64,000 bases of DNA from Spirodela intermedia (lineage: Eukaryota; Streptophyta; Magnoliopsida; Alismatales; Araceae): the NCBI GenBank assembly GCA_902729315.2, contig LR746264.1, positions 5,977,878-6,041,877 on the forward strand, given 5' to 3'. Each line of letters starts with the position of its first letter. The first letter of the stretch is position 1. Shown here in pieces: positions 23,354 to 34,866 of the stretch. The notes under the pieces were generated by a model that saw only the letters and a list, made by a program, of their open reading frames with translations, searched no databases and was not told the origin of the DNA. The translations under genes and the position numbers were made by a program.

Positions 23354-24964
23354 TGATAAGTCTTCATTATCATGAGTTAATAATTAATAAATAATATAGT
23401 TTCAACCTTAACTCATGATAAATAGACTTATATTTGTGTTAAAGTGTGAAAAGTAGTTTTCAGTTGATTAATGTGAATTTTTGGATAATTATGTGATTTT
23501 ATATAAATTTATATGATTTTCACAGTCTTACTTTTGAGATAAATGAAGAAAAAGAAATAAAAATAAAAATATAACAAAATTGGGGGGACCCACTGGCCAG
23601 CTGGGCCCACAAGCGGGTCGAAAGCACAGTCGGGGAGGAGCCACGAGCAGGGGCTCGAGCGCCACTCCCCTTCCACATCACTGGTGGTCAACTGGCTGTG
23701 GGGCAAGGAGTGGTCATACATGCGTGAGAAAGGGACTTGATCATGAACGTAGTATTACTTTATATTCGCCAGAAACTTTGACGCACAACCGATGTGGGAC
23801 TAAACCTTTGTCACACCCTCCCCAAAAAGGGCGGACAACTGGTGCGGGTTTGAATCCTCCTAGAACCAAAACTCATATTTTTTATCTAATTATTGCGACT
23901 TTCCTGTAGATCGCCAGTGAAGGATTAAGCAACCAGAATCACTGGATCATCGGCGAAAATCTTGTCAATGCGATTTGTAGAGTATTGTTACTAAAATTGC
24001 TAAATAATTCACGATAAAAGGATCGCAAATCTATCGAGTAAAGCATCTCTGATTGATCGACGAACAAGCCGTCATCGGGAAGAGGATGATCCGCCGGGAG
24101 ACAAGTCACCACCTCCTGAGAGCGTACTGGATGCAATGAAGAGCCTCCTCTTGTTGTGCGGACCTGAGGATGAAGCTCCCTAACATGCGCCCCACTTCTA
24201 TCTAGCTCCTCTTTGTTGGGTGACAGCCACCGAAGAGCCACAAAGTCGCTATTTTTCCGCTACGTCGGGTGACAGCTACCGAAGACGATTCAACGACCCA
24301 TTTCATTGATCTCTAGACTTCGTAAAGAGATCTAAAGATTGCCCACGTTGTCCTTATCCAAGGAGAGCCTCTAAGGCCGTAGACACTACACGACAATCCT
24401 CCCAACGCTCAGGATTTCGGTGCATCGCCAACGCATCGCCGCCGCGACGCCGAAACTTTGTTTTCCTACTTTCAACTTACTTTCCGCTTCATTTAGTGAT
24501 AATTTGTGTGATTTAAATTTACCAAGATATACTTCATTTCATTACGATTCTTCCAGCTTTTACAGATCTTAATTTGATCAATTAAATCATTTATAATCGC
24601 TTACGTAAGAATCTCCAAACAGAACTCTGTTTTCGCCAGATTCACGTTCACCAGGCGCTAACGTCATCCTGATGTCCGCACCCTTATTTTCCTTTTTCGT
24701 AAATTTTAAATATATTTCCTTTTCATTTCCTAGTATAAAATTTATAGAAAATAATATTCTTTGAGAAAAATTATGAATAATTACCAGATATTATATTACA
24801 TCCATGTGATCGACCTAGAAAATTACCGCTATTTTTGGAAGTTTTATTGAATTATACTTGATATATTTGTTCAGAAATACTTTTAAATATCTGAAAATTT
24901 ATATTTTCTAGTTTTATAAATTTTAAATTTGTGTGATTTACTATACAACGACTAAGTTACGTCA
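23354..24964 (+). mobile_element. solo LTR-A, complete, sense, TSD AACCA/AGCCA
   Basis: 1611 bp, starting TGATAAGTC and ending AGTTACGTCA. It is flanked by AACCA (23349-23353) and AGCCA (24965-24969), a target duplication with one transition. It splits chromovirus integrase. At its start is the family's long inverted repeat (23358-23380 with 23408-23429). The minus-strand open frame at 23939-24241 corresponds to the antisense frame seen in other LTR-A copies. Confidence 0.9.
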
Positions 24965-26034
24965 AGCCACAACATACCCTTGAGGCACTCATTCTCAATC
25001 AAAGAGGTGGTGACCAATTTCACTAAGGGGAGGTTGTGTGCCTATATGATTTTTTCCTCTCCATTATATCAGATCGGGTTAGCACCTTCCTAAGTTCTTT
25101 TTAGAGGGAGCTCCACTCACTAAAGAGACTTCCTTGAAGATGAGTTATGCTTAACACCTAGAGACAGATGGCCAAACAGAGGTAGTCAATTGTAGTTTGA
25201 AGGGAGTATTTATGTTGTATTGCAGGTGATAAGCCCACATGATGGAATGCATGGTTGCATTGGGCAGAATTGAGCTACAACACTGCCTACCCCACATCCA
25301 TAAGGATGTTTCCATTTTGAGTAGTCTACGGTCTGGACCCTCCCTCCATCATCCATGATGGATCTACGCCATCACCATACGACGAGGTGGACATGATGCT
25401 ATTGGAACGTGATCAGATCCTTGCTCTTCTCAAGCACCACTTGGCACGAAAGCAATCCTATATGAAGCTTCAAGTTGACAAACACCAAAGAGATGTGCAG
25501 TTTCACGTCGATAAGGCCATCTACCTCAACTTCAGAACTTACTAGAGGCACTACGTGGAAACAAGAAACTTAAGCCCTAATATTTTGGACCTATATGGTC
25601 CTTCAAAGGTGGGACCTGTGACATACAAACTCGAGCTACCACAGCATGTTGCCATCCACCCTATTTTCCATGTATCGCAGATGTGGTGAGCTCTAGGGGA
25701 AGGTGCATCACCTCAACCACTCCCGAGCACCCTCACGGAGGAGAGGGAGTGGCTGCTCAAGCTAGAGCACTTGGTTGCCTCTAAAACATCCTCAGCTAGC
25801 AAGCTCATAATCGTCAAATGGAAGGGCTTGCTTGAGTTGAAAGCTACATGGGAGTTAACAACAAAGTTCAAGGCACAATTCTTAGACTTCCAACTTGAGG
25901 ACAAGCTGGCTATCGAAGGGGGGCGTATTGATACAAAACACACTTATGATCTAAGGCCCAAGAAGGTAGTGGCCCAGTCCACTATGGCCAACCCTCGCAT
26001 AAAGGCTGGAGGGGGAGGCACAAGGAGGGCATGA
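24965..26034 (+). pseudogene. Chromovirus integrase C-terminal part with chromodomain (broken)
   Basis: Continues the integrase core (SIISDRV near 25062-25085, HLETDGQTE-like segment near 25152-25180, AELSYNTA near 25264-25290, FRVVYG-like near 25312-25335), with frameshifts. The open stretch 25771-26034 contains a plant chromodomain-like end: LIIVKWKGL, then ATWELTTKFKAQF and LEDKLAIEGG. That arrangement is typical of Tekay/Del-type chromoviruses. The coding sequence ends near 26033. No 3' LTR was recognised beyond it. Confidence 0.85.
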
Positions 26035-28800
26035 ATGAACAAAGGTACATTGAGTGCTCCATCACCCTCTTCCTAGCCCTGCTCTTCTCTTTCAACTGCT
26101 TGATCTCTCCTTCACTCTCTTAGGTGCGCATCAGCTGACATCCTCTCTCCTCATAACCAGTTCTTGTCTTCACTTCCCCTTCTTTCATCTATTTTTACAA
26201 CTTCGGACCTTTTTCCCCATCTGTCATATGCTATTGTAAGGCTAGGACCTTATTTGAAAACAATAGGGATTGTATGGCCTTCTATGATCAAAAGTCTCAA
26301 ACCCTAGAAGTTTTTATTCTTAAACATCTAAGATCTCAAAAGTTCTCATCATCATCAAAGGAAATATTAAATTCTTATTAGAATAACACATGCACCATCT
26401 CAAGGGTTCATAATGGCATAATGATCTTGAAGCGTAATGGATATATTAGGCTCACATAATGATCTATTAGTCAAAGCATATATTAGGCTCACATATGCTC
26501 ATTCAAGGGTAATCGATCTTGAAGGATAGCATAGAATTGAATGCCTAGTGGTGGGCCAACTAGAGCTTTGAATTTAGTAATATAGATGAAGTTAATGACA
26601 TTGTATCTAGAGAATATATTCAGATGCAATGTAACTACTGGAGGAGTCCTAATGAGAAGAGGAGTAAGCAGTGACCAAGAGCACTTTAAAAGGAATTCAC
26701 CCACTCAAAATTGTTGAGCTAGATGAGGTGCTTCTAACTACTTTCAAAGGCCCAAATTGCATTAGATTCGAGCTTGCCTCTTGCAAAGAAAAACTAATCT
26801 TGCTCCTTGTTTTCATTTTGACACACTTGGGACCAAAAGTTGATCTACGAAATTTTAGGATTTTAAACAGCTAAGCACACAACACTCTTGAAGAGTTAGA
26901 GATCTAACTCATACAAAATATTATATAAAATAACTCCATGACTTATCCTTACAATATCTAAGCTAGAAGAGCTTCAGAATATTCATTAAATTTTATTTTT
27001 CTTGGTCCATCAGGCAAAATGTATGTGGGCTTATTCTCTTTTAATGCAAAAAAGCCACCAGCCAACAACCCAAACCCCACCCCCCCCCACCCCTTTTACA
27101 CACACATGGGCAATTGTCTTGTTGAGATATGGTGTCCCTTCCAACCTATAGGTTGATTCCCTTAGCTCCAGATTATTTCTTTGGGTAAATATGTTAAAAT
27201 ATAATTTGATCCACATTAAATAAATGGTGATGTTGCTATTTGATTGTGTAACTAATTAATTTATTAGGATTAATATTACTATATACAAAGTAAAATTATC
27301 ATTTAAATGTTTCTCAATATTTAAATATTATCAACTAAACTGTTAGAAAGATTATTGTAAAAGTTTAAGACCAGGGAATTCACTGATTCACCCTATAGTG
27401 GATTAAAATATCTATAGTTGATTATTATTCTAATAGATTAAAATTGAATAGGTTGGTGCTACAAAACAGCGCCAACTATCATACCATCTTGACATCAAAG
27501 AAGATTATAATAGTGAATACATTCCTTTCATTTTGATTGTGGCTTTATCACCATAGTGAGCTATGTTAATTGTTATGATTCAGTTGTACATAGTGAGATG
27601 TCCTGGAAGAAATAATCGTAGGCCATAGATCTCACCTATTAGATCATATACAGTGAGCACATAAGATCATATACTAGTACTTAAGCCAATGGCCTTCTCC
27701 ATTGATATCGTTCAGCTCAAATTTCTTAAACATCACACGCCGGTCTTGGGTCGTATTTTGGCTGCGGAGATGATTCATTCAAACGCTGGAGTTAAGTTTC
27801 ATCAGATAACCTTTTTAGTATTTTCCTTCCTAAGTTGAACCGATGTATTAAAACTACAACAGCTGTGTAGTTTCAACCGAAACTGCAACCAACCGACGGG
27901 GTCAGCCGAGAGACAGGTACGGCCAGCTTATAGGACTCACAGGTTCATGGGTTTTTGACCTGCGTGACAGGCTTCTTCACCTACTACTCTTGCAGGTGGA
28001 CGGATGGGTAGCTCCACGCCTCAGGCGCATGCCCCACGTCAGCGCCCGTCGACGCTGGTGGGCGCCGGGTCCCCGCTACCGCCCGCCAACGGGCGTCTGA
28101 CTGCATTTTATGGCCATCGGCACCGCTCCAATCTCGGACCCCACCGATCCACATCACCCCCGCATGTGCAGCAATAAATCAGAGAAAACGACGCCGAGCA
28201 AATTGCGTCGGGCGTCAACAGGCTACGGCGAATGGTACGGGACTCCCAGAACGACTCATCTCAAGGAATTAACGAGTATAAGCCACTACGCCATAAAAGT
28301 TAATGATCAGAGACTTATTTAAGCCAGAAATCGCCCGCCCTATGGACCCGGTTGCTAGTTTATGCAAGACATCATCAAAAAATAGGTGCCGAATAACTAT
28401 TGTAATATATTTGATGAAAGAATACGTTGTCAGATAAATATTGGCATCTGCCAGTGATTTTCTGCAATGCGACATTGGGGCGTCATTGTTTTCTGTTGAC
28501 TTGCGAGAGAACTTTACCGCCAATGGTTTTACGTATGCGTGTGACGTAATAATCATTGAAGATCATGTACACGTTCAAAAGCGGTCAAATCAAACTTCTT
28601 GATGATGAGAGCACAACACGAAGGTCATCCACTATTCACTCTCCGCAACAAATCAATACTAGTGTTAATGTAATAATTTAATAATTGTCAAATTTAGAAT
28701 AATATATAGTAAAACAAGGATAGATGAAGACAGCTATGGGTTTTGTGCCCACTTTATGAGTCTCTTATTTCTAAGTTAACGGTTGGAATTAAGTGTGCCC
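26035..28800. other. Intergenic, AT-rich, no gene recognised
   Basis: No frame over ~90 codons resembles a protein, and the sequence is unlike the LTR families to the left. Notable only are a C-rich tract at about 27068-27093 and a GC-rich stretch at 27960-28110. It could hold the decayed 3' end of the chromovirus in its first few hundred bases. Confidence 0.5.
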
Positions 28801-29620
28801 GGATGAATACTCACTCACTCTCTTTCCTTAGCAATCAAACTTCGAGGTTTTCCTTTTTCTCTAACTCTCCTCTCAATCTCCCTCCACCCCTTCTTCGCTC
28901 CACTCGCGTACACACATGATTCAGTCTTCCCAAGCATCAGAGCATCTGAGAAGATATCGCGATCACCTCTTGCTAACGCAATTGGCCCTCTGTCAATCAT
29001 CCACGGGTTCCTCTTTCATAGAAAAAAAATTGGAAGAAACCCTGCACTGTTCACGATTGCATCCAGGGACTTCGCTTTCCGGGTTCTTTTCCACTTTCCA
29101 ACAAAATATTCCCTTGAGGGGCAAAGGAGCCAACCTATGTCTGACTCTGGAAAGAGGGAGAGAGAGAAAAAGGAGAGAGACTCCGTCGCATCTGTATATC
29201 GAAAGAGGGAGGAAGGTGGGGTGGGGCCGGGATCAACGAGAGGTCAAGCCCGTGTGCCGACGGGGGGGTCAAGGTTAGAACGCAAGAAGTCCAAATAGTT
29301 ACGCGGCCACAACCAGCCGGCAAGCCGTTCCTTTTCCCTGTCACTTCGTGCCGACGATAATTTTCATTTACCCGCGTGTCACTTTCTTTCAGTAGATCCG
29401 GCTCTCCCATGGCCTGGAGATCCGGGCACACCATTTCACCTGCGGATGGAGACGAAGTTATCGTCCGCGTTGGGCACCCATTGACTCGAGTCGGTCGACT
29501 CACCGGCGGATGATGAACCAGTCGATGGGTAAAGCCAGCCTGTTGAATTGAATGTCAAGCCCCGTCACCTTCTCTCCAAAAATATTAGAATCGAGCGGTC
29601 CAAATCGGAGGCCCGTCGAC

Positions 29621-29754
29621 CTCTCTCTCTCTCTTTCTCTCTCCCCCCCTCTCCCCGGTCGTTATCCCCGTCAGAAAGAATATTTGAATTTTCAAGAATT
29701 GGAACTCAAGGTTTTAATTCTTTAGAGAGACGGAGGGAGAGAGAGAGAGAGAGC
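29621..29754. repeat. CT and GA microsatellites in the upstream region of the first lipase gene
   Basis: A CT run at 29621-29645 and a GA run at 29733-29754, 190-320 bp upstream of the ATG at 29940. CT/GA runs are frequent in plant core promoters and 5' leaders and can bind BPC/GAGA-binding proteins; a role here is inferred. Confidence 0.7.
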
Positions 29755-29805
29755 ATGTGCGTAAGGAATTTCAAGGCGTATGATCCCCCCCCCTCATCGG
29801 AAGCT

Positions 29806-29812
29806 TATATAA
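29806..29812 (+). promoter_or_regulatory. TATA box candidate of the first SDP1-type gene
   Basis: TATATAA lies 128 bp upstream of the ATG at 29940 in otherwise GC-rich sequence, which would place transcription start near 29840 with a 5' leader of about 100 bases. Chosen by position and motif only. Confidence 0.5.
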
Positions 29813-29939
29813 TCCGCCGAGCCTCCCAGTATCGGTCTGATATTGCGCGGCGAGCGTCGCAGAGGAATGAACGAGAGAGAATAGGCGAGGGACCGTAAAG
29901 GACGCCTTAGAGCCCCCCTCCGTCCGGCTTTGGCTTGCC

Positions 29940-32740
29940 ATGGTTGAGCCCCCTGCCCTTCTGCGCTCCTGTTCCATGAGCCGCACGGTGGCCATGCAGG
30001 TGCTCCTCTGCGGCTCCGTGGCGCAGCTCAGGCGGCGTCTCCGCCGGTTTCTGTGGAGCCTGAGAAGAACGGTCCTCCAGGTGGTGTCTCTTCTCAGACC
30101 GAAGGGCACAACCGGGATGCTGACAATGGCGGCGCTCATAGCGTTGGTGTTTCGCCGTGGCCCCGGTGTCCGATGGATAGCTCGGTCGCAGTACCGGCGC
30201 CGATTCTGGCTGGACATGATGCGGTGCGCCCTGACGTACGAGGACTGGGCTCACGCCGCCAGGATGCTTGACAAGGAGATGCCCAGGTCGGGAGACACAG
30301 GGCTCTACGACGAGGAGCTGATAAAGAGCAAGTTATTGGAGCTTCAGCACCGCCGGCGGGAGGGCTCGCTGAAAGACATGGTCTTCTTCATGAGGACGGA
30401 CCTACTGCGCAACCTCGGCAATATGTGCAACCCCAGGCTCCACAATGGCAGACTCCAGGTAACACGGGAAACACCTCGTTAGTCTCCGTCGACAGCGATA
30501 CTGACCTAGATAGAAATCCGGCGCAGTTGCGCGAAAGAACCGTCTCTTCCATTATCTGGGCCAGATTCTTTCCGCTCGCATTATGATGGACACACTTTAT
30601 TGAAGAGTGAATAAACAAACAATACATCTTTATATATACGTTTTAGGTGCCGAAGCTCATCAACGACTACATCGAGGAGGTCTCCACTCAGCTGAAGATG
30701 ATCTGCGAGTCCAGGTCTGGTGAGCTCGATCTGGAGGAGAGGCTCGCCTTCGTGCACGAGACGAGGCACGCCTTCGGCCGCACAGCGCTGCTCCTAAGCG
30801 GCGGCGCGACGCTGGCGGCCTTCCACCTTGGCGTGGTGAAGGTCCTGGTCGATAACAAGCTGCTCCCGAGGGTCCTCGCTGGGGCCAGCGCCGGCTCCAT
30901 CATCTGTGCCATCATCGCCACCAGGTCCCGGTCGGAGATCGAGAGCTTCTTTGAGAACTCCCTCCAGACCATCAGGTTCTTCGACCGGATGGGCGGGGTT
31001 CTTGCCGTGATGCGGCGGGTGGTGCGGCAGGGAGCCATCCACGAGATCCGCCAGCTGCAGCGCCTGATGATGGACGTGACCAGAAACATGACCTTCCAGG
31101 AGGCCTTCGACCGTACCGGCCGGGTCCTCGGTGTCACCGTTTGCTCGCCGAGGAAGAACGAGCCCCCCCGGTGTCTCAATTACCTCACCTCCCCCAACGT
31201 CCTCATATGGAGCGCGGTCACCGCCTCTTGTGCCTTCCCCGGTCTGTTCGAGGCTCAGGAGTTGATGGCCAAGGACAGGTTCGGGAACGTCGTGCCCTAC
31301 CACGCGCCATTCTCCGGTAGCTCCGACAAGGTGGCAGCGGCGCCGTCTGCTCGGCGGTGGAGGGACGGCACCCTGGAGAGCGACCTACCCATGATGCAGC
31401 TCAAGGAGCTCTTCAACGTCAACCACTTCATCGTCAGCCAGGCGAACCCTCACATCGCTCCGTGGCTGCGGGTTAAGGAGATTGTCAGGGCCTACGCGGG
31501 CGATTTCTCCGGCAAGGTAATAACATACTAGATGATTACCACATTAAAGATATTATCCTACTATATATATCTCTGGTCGTTATTCCTCAACTTCTCCTGC
31601 AATAATGCTGTGCTTCGATCGTCCTTCTCTGTAAACAGCTGGCGAACATCTTCGAGATGGAAGTGAAGCACAGGTTCAGCCAACTCCTTGAGCTTGGTTT
31701 CCCCCTTCGGGGATTCGCCAAGCTGTTCACTCAGGACTGGGAGGGAGACATCACCGTCGTCATGCCGGCCACCCTTGCGCAGGTGGAGATCCCAGAACTT
31801 AAATCAATCCATTCTCTTCGTTCAGACTATGCACTATTCCAGATGTTTGACGATGTACTCGTTCGCATCTCATCAGTACTCCAAGCTCATCGTGAATCCG
31901 TCCTTCATGGACCTGAAGATGGCGCTGAACCAGGGGAGCAGATGCACCTGGGAGAAGCTCTCCGCCATCAAGGCCACCTGCGCCGTCGAGTTCGCCCTGG
32001 ACGAGAGCGCCGTCCTCCTCAACCACATGCACCGCCTCAAGAGCACCTCCGAGAGGTCCATGGCGGTGGCGGTGGGGGTGGCGGCGGCCTCAGCCGGCAC
32101 ACCGACTGGAAGGCCTAGTATCCACCGGCGCATCCCCTCATGGCACTACGTCTCCAAGCAGAAGAACCCCAACTTCCTCGAGGAGGACCTTCTCGCCGAC
32201 TCTGGCAGGAAACCCAGCCCCCCCAGCCCAAAGGTCTGCAACAGTCCCCTAGGAGACGGAGAAGCCGACGAAGCGGAAGCGCCCACTTCGTGGACCATAC
32301 GCGGAGGACAACTGAGGAAGACGGCATCGTCAAGGAGACTCGCCAACTTCGTGCAGAGCCTGGATATCGCCGCCGTGAAGGCCTCTCAGAAGTCAACCAT
32401 AGAAGCTGAAATGCGGGAGCAGGAGAACAGGGTTCCTCATACTCCCAACAGCATCGTCATCGCCGACGGCGACCTGCTCCAGCCGGAGAAGGTCCAGAAC
32501 GGGTACGTCCTTAACGTGGTGAAGAAGGAAGACTATGTCCTCACCCCCAAGACCGGCAACCCAGAAGAATACCATGTTCAGTACTCGGAGGCCGCCATAG
32601 ACAGCTCGAGCAGCTCCTGCTCTGGTTCTGATAGCGGAGAAGACGACGATGACGTCACTAAAACTGCCCTGGGACACCGCTACGATGGCCGTGCCGCCTT
32701 CGCACGTACGCCGACCGGAGGAGAGACGCCGCTGTACTGA
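29940..32740 (+). CDS. SDP1-type patatin-like triacylglycerol lipase (upstream tandem copy)
   Basis: Exons 29940-30458, 30647-31516, 31639-31782 and 31877-32740, all phase 0 with GT-AG introns, give 798 aa. It has a short hydrophobic segment (59-71), the DUF3336 region (about 80-215) and a patatin domain with glycine-rich loop SGGA (224-227), nucleophile serine in GASAG (Ser254) and a D-G dyad partner in RWRDG (Asp413). A conserved late motif GDLLQP lies near 709-714. The family hydrolyses storage triacylglycerol at the oil-body surface. The exon structure equals that of the next gene, so it is a tandem duplicate. The N-terminus is ~11 aa shorter. The loop reads SGGATLA where the neighbour has SGGASLG. 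The start is the first Met in frame, aligned with the neighbour's N-terminus. Function as a lipase is likely but not certain. Confidence 0.92.
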
Positions 32741-34133
32741 GGCTGGATTCATCTTCTGTACATCTCCGACCCCACATTATCCATTCATATTTTCACCATG
32801 GAAAATGTTTCCATGATTATTCTTTTATGTCGCCGTCTCCACTTTGGATTTCTCCCTCCCGCGGCAAATCCCTTCCGTCAGATGGTTTATTTTTCCGTAA
32901 TTTCCGGGGCCCAAATTGTCGGCTTTGGAGTGAAACAATTGTACGAGTTTTGCAACTTTTGTATACGTTCTTATTCGGCTGGCGAGTCCTGGCTGTTCCT
33001 TCTTGACGAGATCCAGCGATCTTTCATTGACCACCGTAGGCTGACCGATTTCCCCCCTCGTCTCCTCAACCCGGCCTCCAGTTGACTCGACCTTCATGAA
33101 ATCAGAGACCCACGGGAACTTGGGTTTTCCTAATCCATTAAATTATAGACCGTAAAATTAATAAAAAAATGATCCATGGGCTGTATTGGAAGAAACTAAT
33201 AGAAAAGATTACACAAAGATTTGTACATATAGATATCTTTCTATAATTTATGGAGCAATATATTGTTTAGCAAAAAGAGGATTTTAAAAGAATATAATCT
33301 TGCGACGCATGACTGGGAAATGTATGGTAAAGATGGCCGTTTGTGGAGAATGAGCCGTTTAATGACTGGTGCCCACAGTTTAATAAGTTTTTCGTCCGGG
33401 CTAGCACGTTAGGGCCGTCCGTTGTTGACGGCTGCTCGCCGTCTCTCGCGAGTTCCTCGTAGCCGGCATTCGTTGACCCTCCACTTTCTTGACTCCCTTT
33501 CTTGACTGATTAACCAGCTGGTCTCGGTTAAATTTTCCCGAGTGCGGGGAACGGCGGCCCACAGACACCTGGCTTGACTTTCATATCTCGCGACACGAGG
33601 CGCCTCTGTAGGATCCCTGACCGGTGTTCCCACGTGGACTTAATTATTCGGGTGGGGCCCAGTGTTCGTTTTGTATAATTTTTTTATAATTAATATTTTA
33701 AATCATTTAAAGCTAATTATTATTTGGCCTTCATTCGCCACCCCAGAGCTATAATGAAAGAGGAAGAGCAGGTTAGAGAGAGAGAGAGAGAAGCTAGGAC
33801 CGTCTTCTGCATAGACGATTTTGATCTTAAGGAGAATTAATAATTGATATCATTTGATTAAAATATCAGCTAATTATTTTTTACGCTGCGTGTTGAAGAG
33901 GCCCAAAGAGAATGTGGGCGTTGACTGGGATGATGAGCGGCCCATTTTCGGAAAGCGGTCGACGACTATGCATCGGAGAGAGGGGCCGTGATATCCAAGA
34001 TGGGTAGAACAGGCCCACTTAGCGTGAGCGGTTCCGAACCTCGTCCCACCGCGGCCCACTTCTAAAGGCGGGCTAAGTGGGCTTGTTGGCCGTCAATCCC
34101 CTGAGCTGGTTTCCCAAAAGGTGACCATAGGGA

Positions 34134-34168
<35 letters not shown>

Positions 34169-34866
34169 TACACGATTAGCCTTCAGTGGGAGGTTCGTCT
34201 GGTAGTGGGAGAGGGATGGGCTCTGCTCCTTATCCACTCCTTGGCCATGTCAGACCAGCTCTCCTTCGCTCGCCACATCCTCGCGTCTATCCACCTGTTC
34301 CTGTTCCGATGAATAGGCTCCGCGTCATCTCCGTTCTTCTCTTGCCTTCTCCCTCTCTATCTCCCTCCCCGCTGCCCCTCCGAATTCTTCTCGAACACGG
34401 GAATACCCGTCGCTTTCCGCAGCGGCTGCCCCACCGCGAATCTCTCTCTCTCTCTCTCTCCCTCTGAGCTTGGGAACCGTAGGGGGCTTCCGGTCTCGGC
34501 TTTTGGAGGGATCGACGTCTCGTCATCGTCCCTTTTTCTCATCCCCTCCTGACATCGGTGCACGTCGTTTTCTTGGTGGGTCTTTTCTTTTCTTCGTTGT
34601 GCTCCGCGTGTGTAAATTTGGGGGATCTCGTCGGAGACCCTGTTCCTTGGCTTGCGTGAAGAACCTTGAAGGCGCAAGCAAGCAAACTCTGGTTTGATAG
34701 GGAGAAGGGGGAAAACGCCACGAGACACATCCGGCGACGAAGATCGGAATTTGCCCTTTCCCCCCCGATTCCCATCTCTGCTCCCCTTAGATCGTTGTGG
34801 CCCGCACGGGGCGAATTGTGAGGATCTCGATCGAGAACAGAGAGGGAGAGATCGAATTGGGCGGGC
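32741..34866. other. Spacer between tandem lipase genes, including 5' leader/promoter of the second
   Basis: About 2.1 kb. The first few hundred bases are presumably the 3' UTR of the upstream lipase. No coding sequence is supported: open frames on both strands in 34300-35130 are low-complexity or shadows. It carries microsatellites (33776-33791, 34137-34165, 34440-34461). The GC-rich last ~500 bp before 34867 is probably 5' leader of the second gene. I saw no clear TATA box. Confidence 0.6.
34137..34165. repeat. (GA)n microsatellite upstream of the second lipase gene
   Basis: An unbroken GA run of about 29 bp, 700 bp upstream of the ATG at 34867. A CT run follows at 34440-34461. The upstream paralog has the same kind of repeats in its upstream region. 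Confidence 0.85.

Noticed and set aside
30688-31303. Long minus-strand and alternative-frame ORFs across the two lipase genes (also 34987-35778, 35595-36522, 37318-37825)
   Set aside because: Shadows of GC-rich lipase exons; the + frame shows the conserved SDP1 motifs, introns and paralog similarity.
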